Source: Burkholderia cepacia
Lineage (GTDB): Bacteria > Pseudomonadota > Gammaproteobacteria > Burkholderiales > Burkholderiaceae
Direction: 5' to 3'
NCBI RefSeq assembly: GCF_001039005.1
Contig: NZ_LDWR01000067.1
Coordinates: forward strand, 1-64,000
Length of the DNA stretch: 64,000 nucleotides
The notes beneath the pieces were generated by a model. The model made no database searches. It saw nothing but the letters and a program-made list of their open reading frames with translations, and was not told the DNA's origin. A program made the position numbers and the translations under genes. Below, in pieces: positions 38,777 through 45,583 of this stretch; position 1 is the first letter of the stretch; every line of letters starts with the position of its first letter.

Positions 38777-40513
38777 ATGAAAGCTTCCCGTTTCTTTATC
38801 GGCACCCTGAAAGAAGCACCCGCCGACGCAGAGATCGTCAGCCACAAGCTGATGGTACGCGCCGGCATGATCCGTCGCGTCGCCGGCGGCATCTATAACT
38901 ACCTGCCGGTCGGCCTGCGCTCGATTCGCAAGGTCGAGGCGATTGTGCGCGAGGAAATGAACCGGGCGGGCGCGATCGAGCTGCTGATGCCGGCGGTGCA
39001 GCCGGCCGAACTGTGGCAGGAGTCGGGCCGCTGGGAGCAGTATGGCCCCGAGCTGCTGCGCTTCAAGGACCGCAAGGACAACGATTTCGTGATCGGGCCG
39101 ACGCACGAGGAAGTCATCACCGACATCGCGCGCAACCAGATCAAGAGCTACCGGCAGATGCCGGTGAACTTCTACCAGATCCAGACGAAGTTCCGCGACG
39201 AGATCCGTCCGCGCTTCGGCGTGATGCGCGGACGCGAATTCATCATGAAGGACGCGTACTCGTTCGATAAGGACGCGGCCGGCCTGAACGAGTCGTATCG
39301 CAAGATGTACGACGCGTACGTGCGCATCTTCACGCGCCTCGGCCTCGAATTCCGCGCGGTCGCGGCCGATAGCGGCTCGATCGGCGGCAACTTCTCGCAC
39401 GAATTCCACGTGATCGCCGATACCGGCGAGGACGCGATCGCCTACTGCCCGACGTCCGAGTTCGCGGCGAACATCGAGGCGGCCGAAGCGCTGCCGCTGA
39501 TTGCCGAGCGCGCGGCGCCGGCCGAAGCGATGGAGAAGGTCGCGACGCCCGGCAAGGCGAAGTGCGAAGCCGTCGCCGAACTGCTGGCCATCCCGCTCGA
39601 GCGCACGATCAAGTCGATCGTGCTCGCGACCGACAACGAAGGCGCCGAGCCGATCATCTGGCTCGTGATGCTGCGCGGCGATCACGACCTGAACGAGATC
39701 AAGGTGTCCAAGCTGCCGGGCCTGAAGAACCACCGCTTCGCGACCGAGCAGGAAATCGTCGAGTGGTTCGGCACGCCGCCGGGCTATCTCGGCCCGGTCG
39801 GCACGAAGAAGCCCGTGAAGGTGATCGCGGACCGTACGGTCGCGAACATGAGCGACTTCGTCGTCGGCGCGAACGAGGTCGACTATCACATCGCGGGCGT
39901 GAACTGGGGCCGCGACCTGCCCGAGCCGGACGTCGCCGACGTGCGCAACGTGAAGAAGGGCGATCAGTCGCCGGACGGCAAGGGCGTGATCGACATCTGC
40001 CGCGGTATCGAGGTCGGCCACGTGTTCCAGCTCGGCACCAAGTATTCGGAAGCGATGGGCGCGACGTTCCTCGACGAGTCGGGCAAGCCGCAGCCGATGC
40101 TGATGGGCTGCTACGGCGTCGGCGTCACGCGTATTCTCGGTGCGGCGATCGAACAGAACTTCGATGACAAGGGCATCATCTGGCCCGAGTCGATCGCGCC
40201 GTTCGAGGTCGTGCTGTGCCCGATGGGCTATGACCGCAGCGACATGGTGCGCGAGTCCGCCGACAAGCTGTACGCGGAGCTCTCCGCGGCCGGCATCGAC
40301 GTGATCCTCGACGACCGCGGCGAGCGCCCGGGCGTGATGTTCGCCGACTGGGAGCTGATCGGCGTGCCGCATCGCCTCGTGATCGGCGAGCGCGGCCTGA
40401 AGGAAGGCAAGATCGAGTACCAGGGCCGCCGCGACGCCGAAGCGACGCTGCTGCCGGCCGATGAGGCTGCGGCGACGGTCGCGGAGAAGATCCGCGCCGC
40501 GCTCGCACACTAA
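38777..40513 (+). CDS. proS: Prolyl-tRNA synthetase
   Basis: Class II synthetase of the bacterial type, 578 residues. The catalytic core carries RAGMIRRVAGGIYNYLPVG (motif 1 area), RDEIRPRFGVMRGREFIMKDAYSFD (motif 2) and a motif 3 region around GCYGVGVTRILGAAIEQ. A YbaK-like editing domain (about residues 225-400) that clears Ala-tRNA-Pro is inserted in the core. The C-terminal anticodon-binding domain follows. GGAA lies 8 bases before the ATG, just after the terminator-like hairpin. Confidence 0.96.
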   Translation: MKASRFFIGTLKEAPADAEIVSHKLMVRAGMIRRVAGGIYNYLPVGLRSIRKVEAIVREEMNRAGAIELLMPAVQPAELWQESGRWEQYGPELLRFKDRKDNDFVIGPTHEEVITDIARNQIKSYRQMPVNFYQIQTKFRDEIRPRFGVMRGREFIMKDAYSFDKDAAGLNESYRKMYDAYVRIFTRLGLEFRAVAADSGSIGGNFSHEFHVIADTGEDAIAYCPTSEFAANIEAAEALPLIAERAAPAEAMEKVATPGKAKCEAVAELLAIPLERTIKSIVLATDNEGAEPIIWLVMLRGDHDLNEIKVSKLPGLKNHRFATEQEIVEWFGTPPGYLGPVGTKKPVKVIADRTVANMSDFVVGANEVDYHIAGVNWGRDLPEPDVADVRNVKKGDQSPDGKGVIDICRGIEVGHVFQLGTKYSEAMGATFLDESGKPQPMLMGCYGVGVTRILGAAIEQNFDDKGIIWPESIAPFEVVLCPMGYDRSDMVRESADKLYAELSAAGIDVILDDRGERPGVMFADWELIGVPHRLVIGERGLKEGKIEYQGRRDAEATLLPADEAAATVAEKIRAALAH

Positions 40514-40535
40514 GCACGGCGACGGGGGGGACACG

Positions 40536-41138
40536 ATGGAATACACGTTCCTGTCGGCCACCGTGCTCCTGGTGCTGATCACCGATCCGCTCGGCAACAT
40601 CCCGCTGTTCATTTCGGCGATGCGGGATGTGCCGCGCGAGCGGCGCGTGAAGCTGATCCTGCGTGAAGTGGGGATCGCGTTCGTGATCCTGCTGTTCTTC
40701 ATGGTGGTCGGCGACCGCTTCCTGCGGATGATGAGCCTCACCGACCTGTCGTTGCGGCTCGGCGGCGGGATCGTGCTGTTCCTGATCGCGTTGCGGATGA
40801 TCTTCCCGCATCCGGACGGCGCGCTCGGCAGCGATCCGCGCGCGGGCGGCGAACCGTTCATCGTGCCGCTCGCGATTCCGGCGCTGGCCGGGCCGTCCGC
40901 GCTGGCGACGGTGATGCTGCTGACGTCGCAGGCGCCGGGCAAGATGCTCGAGTGGGTCGGCGCGCTGACGGTTACGATGATCGTCTGCGCGATCACGCTG
41001 GTCCTGGCCGAACGGATCCAGCAGTGGCTCGGCGAGCGGACGGTCGCGGCGTTCGAGCGGCTGATGGGCCTCGTGCTCGTCGCGATTTCGGTCGAGATGC
41101 TGCTGGCCGGCATCCGCGCGTTCGTGCACCAGTTATAG
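40536..41138 (+). CDS. MarC family inner-membrane protein
   Basis: A 200-residue protein with six hydrophobic helices and the family motif ITDPLGNIPLF at the start. MarC/UPF0056 proteins have no agreed function; the old link to multiple antibiotic resistance was not upheld. The ATG at 40536 gives MEYTFLSATVLL; upstream in-frame codons fall inside proS. It lies 22 bases after proS and is closed by a very strong terminator. Confidence 0.88.
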   Translation: MEYTFLSATVLLVLITDPLGNIPLFISAMRDVPRERRVKLILREVGIAFVILLFFMVVGDRFLRMMSLTDLSLRLGGGIVLFLIALRMIFPHPDGALGSDPRAGGEPFIVPLAIPALAGPSALATVMLLTSQAPGKMLEWVGALTVTMIVCAITLVLAERIQQWLGERTVAAFERLMGLVLVAISVEMLLAGIRAFVHQL

Positions 41139-41156
41139 CGCGGGCGGCATCCGCAC

Positions 41157-41200
41157 AAAAAAAGCGGCGCTCCGGGAAACCGGAGCGCCGCTTTCTATTT
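41157..41200. terminator. Bidirectional intrinsic terminator, marC / hpt
   Basis: A 12-base-pair stem (GCGGCGCTCCGG at 41164-41175 with CCGGAGCGCCGC at 41180-41191), a GAAA tetraloop, and flanking A and T runs. It is the strongest terminator in the window and separates convergent genes. Confidence 0.93.
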
Positions 41201-41218
41201 ACGGGGCGGGCAGGGCGA

Positions 41219-41770
41219 TCAGACGTTGGTGGTCAGCGCGCGGATCGTCGGCAGGTTGCGCCAGTATCCCTTCGCATCCATCCCGCAGCCGAACACGTAG
41301 CGGTCCGGCACCGGGAAGCCGCAGAAGTCGGGGTGCAGCGGTTTCGCCTTCGCGAGCGTCTTCTCGCACAGCACGGCCGACATGAAACGCTGCGCGCCCA
41401 TGTCGAGGATACGGTCGCGGATCGCGGCCATCGTCTCGCCTTCGTCGAGGATGTCGTCGAGCACGAGCACGATCCGGTCCTTCACCGATTCGCGCGGTGC
41501 GACGCGCCAGTGCATCTCCGGGCTGCCCTGCGTCGTGTTGCGGTAGCGGGTCAGGTGGATGTAGTCGAATTCCAGCGGGAAATCGAGATGCGGCAGCAGC
41601 ATCCCGGTAAACACCGCGGCGCCGCCCATCACCGAGAGAACGAGCGGGAACGCATCGCCGATCTCGGCGCGGATCGCGTCGGCCATCCTGGAGATCGAAG
41701 CGTTGACGGCGTCGGCCGAGACGATCTCTTCGGAGTGGTTGAAAATGTGGAGGGCTTCTTCGCGGTTCAT
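41219..41770 (-). CDS. hpt: Hypoxanthine-guanine phosphoribosyltransferase
   Basis: Purine salvage enzyme of 183 residues. The PRPP-binding loop VLVLDDILDEGETM and the early VMGGAAVFTGMLLPHL are typical of the type I phosphoribosyltransferase fold. I use the ATG at 41770 (MNREEALHIFNHSEEI); an in-frame start 9 codons upstream lacks homology. The name follows the wider family; close relatives are annotated as hypoxanthine-guanine transferases and substrate preference is not proven. Confidence 0.85.
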   Translation of the reverse strand: MNREEALHIFNHSEEIVSADAVNASISRMADAIRAEIGDAFPLVLSVMGGAAVFTGMLLPHLDFPLEFDYIHLTRYRNTTQGSPEMHWRVAPRESVKDRIVLVLDDILDEGETMAAIRDRILDMGAQRFMSAVLCEKTLAKAKPLHPDFCGFPVPDRYVFGCGMDAKGYWRNLPTIRALTTNV

Positions 41771-41864
41771 GTGTTCTGGCGGGCAGTCGGTATACAAATA
41801 AGAATGAAGCAGAACGGACGGCGCGCGCTACAGCAAAAACCCGCGCGCCGGCCGACGGGCGGAA

Positions 41865-43232
41865 TCAGCGCATGCCGGGCATCATGCCCTTCAGGCCGCG
41901 CATCATCTTCTGCATGTTGCCGCCCTTCAGCTTCTTCATCATCGTACGCATCTGGTCGTACTGGTTCAGCATCCGGTTGACTTCCTGCACCGGCACGCCC
42001 GCGCCGGCCGCAATGCGGCGCTTGCGCGTCGCCTTGATGATCTCGGGTTTCGCGCGTTCGGCGGGCGTCATCGAGCTGATGATGCCTTCCATCCGGCGGA
42101 TCTGCTTTTCGGCCTGGCCCATGTCGGCGCCGGCCGCCGCCTGCTGGAATTGCGCGGGCAGCTTGTCCATCAGCGACGACAGGCCGCCCATGTTCTTCAT
42201 CTGCGAGATCTGCGCACGGAAATCGTTCAGGTCGAAGTCGCCGCCCTTCTTGACCTTGTCGGCGAGCTTTTGCGCGGCCTGCACGTCGACGCCGCGCTGC
42301 GCCTCCTCGACGAGCGCGAGGATGTCGCCCATGCCGAGGATCCGGTTCGCCATCCGGTCGGGGTGGAACACCTCGAGGCCGTCGAGCTTCTCGGCAACGC
42401 CGACGAACTTGATCGGCTTGCCCGTGATGTGACGCACCGACAGCGCGGCGCCGCCGCGCGAATCGCCGTCGAGCTTGGTCAGCACGACGCCCGTGAGCGG
42501 CAGCGTGTCGTTGAACGCCTTCGCGGTGTTGACCGCATCCTGGCCGAGCATCGCGTCGACGACGAACAGGGTTTCGGCGGGCTTCAGCGTGTCGTGCAGC
42601 GCGGCGATTTCCTGCATCATCGCCTCGTCGATGCCGAGGCGGCCGGCCGTATCGACGATCAGCACGTCATGGTAGTGGCGCTTCGCCCAGTCGACGGCCG
42701 CGATTGCAATGTCGACGGGCTTCTGGTCCGGCGTGGACGGGAAGAAATCGGCGCCGACCTGTTCGCTCACCGTTTTCAGCTGCATGATCGCGGCCGGGCG
42801 ATACACGTCGCACGACACGGTCAGCACCTTCTTCTTGTACTTCTCGCGCAGCAGCTTCGCGAGCTTGCCGACGGTCGTGGTCTTGCCCGCACCCTGCAGG
42901 CCGGCCATCAGGATCACGGCGGGCGGCGTGACCGCGAGGTTCAGCTCGGCGGCCTTGCCTTCGTAGTCGCCGCCGATCACGGCGGTCAGTTCCTTCTGGA
43001 CCACGCCGACGAGCGCCTGACCCGGCGACAGGCTGCTGATCACTTCTTCGCCGAGCGCCTTTTCCTTGACCTTGGCGATGAATTCGCGGACGACCGGCAG
43101 CGAGACGTCGGCCTCCAGCAGCGCGAGACGCACCTCGCGGAGCATCTCCTGGGTGTTCGCCTCGGTAAGCCGGGCCTCGCCGCGCAGCGTCTTGACGACG
43201 CGCGCCATCCGTTGAGTGAGATTGTCGAGCAT
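41865..43232 (-). CDS. ffh: Signal recognition particle protein Ffh
   Basis: SRP GTPase of 455 residues. The N domain starts MLDNLTQRMARVVKTLRGEARLTE. The G domain has GLQGAGKTTTVGKLA, DTAGRLGIDE and TKLDGDSRGG. The C-terminal M domain binds 4.5S RNA and signal peptides and is methionine-rich, ending MMRGLKGMMPGMR. It delivers nascent membrane proteins to the translocon. It is divergent from the CcsA-like gene. Confidence 0.97.
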   Translation of the reverse strand: MLDNLTQRMARVVKTLRGEARLTEANTQEMLREVRLALLEADVSLPVVREFIAKVKEKALGEEVISSLSPGQALVGVVQKELTAVIGGDYEGKAAELNLAVTPPAVILMAGLQGAGKTTTVGKLAKLLREKYKKKVLTVSCDVYRPAAIMQLKTVSEQVGADFFPSTPDQKPVDIAIAAVDWAKRHYHDVLIVDTAGRLGIDEAMMQEIAALHDTLKPAETLFVVDAMLGQDAVNTAKAFNDTLPLTGVVLTKLDGDSRGGAALSVRHITGKPIKFVGVAEKLDGLEVFHPDRMANRILGMGDILALVEEAQRGVDVQAAQKLADKVKKGGDFDLNDFRAQISQMKNMGGLSSLMDKLPAQFQQAAAGADMGQAEKQIRRMEGIISSMTPAERAKPEIIKATRKRRIAAGAGVPVQEVNRMLNQYDQMRTMMKKLKGGNMQKMMRGLKGMMPGMR

Positions 43233-43321
43233 GGGGAGCGATGGACAGTGGGGCCCGAAGGCGCGGCGGAACCGAACAAAGGGAGCCGTCGCGGGAAGGG
43301 GGCCTAGTGTAAACTTCGAAC

Positions 43322-44215
43322 ATGGATATTGTACTGTATGCCCTCACCGCATTCCTGTACGGCGGCCTCGCCGTCGCAGGCTGGCGCACGCACCGCCAGG
43401 GCGCGACGCCGCTCGTCGCGAGCGTGCCGGCCGTGCCGGTTCCCGCGTTCGCCGCGTCCGGGATGAGCGGGGCCGGCCGCGGGCTGCTGTTCGCCGCGCT
43501 CGTCGCGCACGGCGTGCTGCTCCATACGACGATCTTTCCGCACGACGCGATGGTGTTCGGTTTCGCGTTCGCGCTGTCCGCGATGTTCTGGCTCGGCGCC
43601 GGCATCTACTGGATCGAGAGCTTCTTCTTCCCGCTCGACAGCCTGCGCCTGTTGGTGCTGCCGCTCGCATGCGGTGCGTCGCTGCTGCCGCTGATGTTCG
43701 GCGGCGTGCGGGTGCTTCCTTATGCCGCAGCACCGCTGTTCAAGCTGCACTTCCTGATCGCGAACATCGCGTACGGCCTGTTCGCGATCGCGGCGCTGCA
43801 CGCGATCCTGATGCTGATGGTCGAGCGGCGCCTGCAGTCGCTGCGCAGCGGCGGGCGCGACGGCTCGACGGGCTGGATCGCGAGCTGGCTCGAAACGCTG
43901 CCGCCGCTGCTCACGCTCGAGAAGCTGCTGTTCCGCCTGATCGGCGCCGGCTTCGTGCTGCTCACGCTGACGCTCGCGTCGGGCATCCTGTTCAGCGAGC
44001 AGGTCGATGCGCGCGCGCTGCGGCTCGACCACAAGACCGTGTTCGCGATCCTGTCGTGGCTGATGTTCGGCGGTCTGCTGGTCGCCCGCAAGACGTCGGG
44101 CTGGCGCGGGCGCGGCGCGGCGCGCTGGGTCCTCGTGTCGTTCGCCGCGCTGCTGCTCGCGTATGTCGGCAGCCGGTTCGTTTTCGAGGTGCTGCTGCAC
44201 CGTTCCGTGGTTTGA
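43322..44215 (+). CDS. CcsA/YpjD-type cytochrome c assembly membrane protein
   Basis: A 297-residue polytopic protein with about eight hydrophobic helices. It matches the CcsA/CcmC-like family (PF01578) in the form often called YpjD, which lies next to ffh in many proteobacteria. A conserved histidine is seen in RLDHKTVFAILSWLMFGGLL. The family name suggests haem handling, but the YpjD branch is not well characterised and true cytochrome c assembly should not be assumed. It begins 90 bases from the divergent ffh. Confidence 0.8.
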   Translation: MDIVLYALTAFLYGGLAVAGWRTHRQGATPLVASVPAVPVPAFAASGMSGAGRGLLFAALVAHGVLLHTTIFPHDAMVFGFAFALSAMFWLGAGIYWIESFFFPLDSLRLLVLPLACGASLLPLMFGGVRVLPYAAAPLFKLHFLIANIAYGLFAIAALHAILMLMVERRLQSLRSGGRDGSTGWIASWLETLPPLLTLEKLLFRLIGAGFVLLTLTLASGILFSEQVDARALRLDHKTVFAILSWLMFGGLLVARKTSGWRGRGAARWVLVSFAALLLAYVGSRFVFEVLLHRSVV

Positions 44216-44228
44216 CCGCAGGTTTCCG

Positions 44229-44546
44229 ATGCGACAGATTCTTCTCCTGATTCTTCTCTTCTTCGCGGGTTCGTGGATCGCGCGCAAGCTGCGCCAGGCG
44301 CAGGAGCACGCGCAGGCGCGTACCGGCCGCGGCGCGGGTCACGACGGCACGCCCGGCTCCGGCGCGGCCGGCGCGGCGCGCCCGAGCGGCGACGCGCGGT
44401 CGCTGCCCGAGCCGATGGTGCGCTGCGCCGAATGCGGCGTGCATGCGCCGAAGGGCGATGCCGTCGCCGCGGGCGGCGAATACTTCTGCAGCGCCGAGCA
44501 CGCGCAGCGCCACGCGGCGCGCGCGAGCGGTCACGACGCACGATGA
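44229..44546 (+). CDS. PP0621-like small membrane-anchored zinc-ribbon protein
   Basis: A 105-residue protein. One N-terminal hydrophobic segment (about residues 3-17, ILLLILLFFAGSWIA) is followed by a charged, low-complexity linker. It ends in a cysteine/histidine cluster (CAECGVHAPKGDAV ... YFCSAEHAQRH) that probably binds zinc. It resembles proteins annotated PP0621 family; function is unknown. The ATG at 44229 is used because upstream codons overlap the CcsA-like gene. It overlaps ampD by 4 bases. Confidence 0.75.
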   Translation: MRQILLLILLFFAGSWIARKLRQAQEHAQARTGRGAGHDGTPGSGAAGAARPSGDARSLPEPMVRCAECGVHAPKGDAVAAGGEYFCSAEHAQRHAARASGHDAR

Positions 44547-45133
44547 ACGACGCGCCGCTGCTGTCGGTCGACGCGAACGGCTGGGTGCGCGAAGCGCGCC
44601 ATGCGCCGTCGCCGAACTTCGAGGCGCGGCCCGCCGGTGCGGTGCCGACGCTCGTGGTCGTCCATAACATCAGCCTGCCGCCCGGCGAATTCGGCGGCGA
44701 CGCGATCGAGGCGCTGTTCCTGAATCGCCTCGACTGCGACGCGCACCCCTATTACCAGAGCCACCTGCGCGGCGTGCGCGTGTCCGCGCACTTCCTGATC
44801 CGCCGCGGCGGCGAGCTCGTGCAGTTCGTGTCGTGCGACGAGCGTGCGTGGCACGCGGGTTCGTCCGAGTTCTTCGGCCGGCTGCGCTGCAACGACTTCT
44901 CGATCGGCATCGAGCTCGAAGGCGCGGACGACGTGCCGTTCGACGACGCGCAGTACGCGACGCTCGCCGCGCTTTCCCGCGCACTCGCCGCACGCTATCC
45001 GGTCGACGCATTCGCCGGGCACTCGGACGTTGCGCCGGGCCGCAAGACCGACCCGGGCCCGCACTTCGATTGGCAACGCTTCGCGAGCGATGCCGGCTTT
45101 TCCGCCGAATACTTTCCTTTCCGTCAGCACTGA
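44543..45133 (+). CDS. ampD: 1,6-anhydro-N-acetylmuramyl-L-alanine amidase AmpD
   Basis: Cytoplasmic zinc amidase of 196 residues that cleaves anhydromuropeptides during peptidoglycan recycling; its loss derepresses ampC beta-lactamase in many bacteria. A first zinc histidine is H41 in VVVHNISLPPGEFGG. The second histidine and the aspartate lie in GHSDVAPGRKTDPGPHFDW, and the catalytic glutamate in SIGIELEG. There is no signal peptide, which fits AmpD rather than the periplasmic AmiD type. The start overlaps the PP0621-like stop (ATGA). Confidence 0.93.
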   Translation: MNDAPLLSVDANGWVREARHAPSPNFEARPAGAVPTLVVVHNISLPPGEFGGDAIEALFLNRLDCDAHPYYQSHLRGVRVSAHFLIRRGGELVQFVSCDERAWHAGSSEFFGRLRCNDFSIGIELEGADDVPFDDAQYATLAALSRALAARYPVDAFAGHSDVAPGRKTDPGPHFDWQRFASDAGFSAEYFPFRQH

Positions 45134-45231
45134 CCGCGGGGTTTTTTGACCGGAGAAAGTTTTTTCTCCGACCAATGCCTTGTCGTGTCGGCGCGTGAGC
45201 GATGTCAAGACCTCCATCGCAAATTATCCGT

Positions 45232-45260
45232 TTGGACGTCGTCCGAATGTCCACTATACT
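45232..45260 (+). promoter_or_regulatory. Sigma-70 promoter of nrdA
   Basis: TTGGAC (45232-45237) and TATACT (45255-45260) are separated by exactly 17 bases. The -10 lies inside the first NrdR-type box. Transcription would start near 45267, leaving a leader of about 317 bases before nrdA. Confidence 0.7.
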
Positions 45261-45297
45261 TGGTGCCAGTTGAGCAGTTCTGCACTAGATATAGTGT
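45251..45297 (+). promoter_or_regulatory. Two NrdR-type boxes in the nrdA promoter
   Basis: Box 1 is CCACTATACTTGGTGC (45251-45266) and box 2 is GCACTAGATATAGTGT (45282-45297). Both fit the 16-base NrdR consensus (acaCwATATwwwGtgt-like) and box 2 is nearly a perfect palindrome. Box starts are 31 bases apart, about three helical turns, as in known nrd promoters. NrdR is an ATP/dATP-sensing repressor; its gene is not in this window. Confidence 0.75.
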
Positions 45298-45583
45298 GTG
45301 TCGCAGGGGAAACCCGAGCGGCACCGGCCGGCGGGCAACGCCGGCGGACAGGGTTCTCAGGGCGGCGCGTCAGGCCGGCGGTCCGGGCGTCGCGATCAGC
45401 GCAGCGAACTTCGACGGGGCAGGGGATACATGACGAAGCACACGACCGGATCGGTTGTCGCGCATCGACCGAACCGGCTTCCCCGGCGCATCGCTCGCCT
45501 CTTACCGCTCGCGCACCGCGTTGCGCAGCGTTCGTTTTAATCCGCGGTTCTCTCCGCACCATCCAACACCAGGAGCTTTGCAC
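45298..45583 (+). other. Long nrdA leader
   Basis: About 290 bases between the NrdR boxes and nrdA hold no established gene. The region is GC-rich with short hairpins (for example GCCGGC repeats around 45328-45350). A 36-codon ORF with a ribosome binding site occupies 45430-45540 and is listed separately. Confidence 0.5.
45430..45540 (+). CDS. Candidate upstream ORF (36 codons) in the nrdA leader
   Basis: ATG at 45430 is preceded by AGGGGA about 5 bases upstream, a fair ribosome binding site. The peptide MTKHTTGSVVAHRPNRLPRR... has 36 residues, is arginine-rich, and ends in TAA 43 bases before the nrdA ATG. It could be a leader peptide or chance. No homologue is known to me, and the GC-rich context makes short open frames common. 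Confidence 0.3.
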   Translation: MTKHTTGSVVAHRPNRLPRRIARLLPLAHRVAQRSF

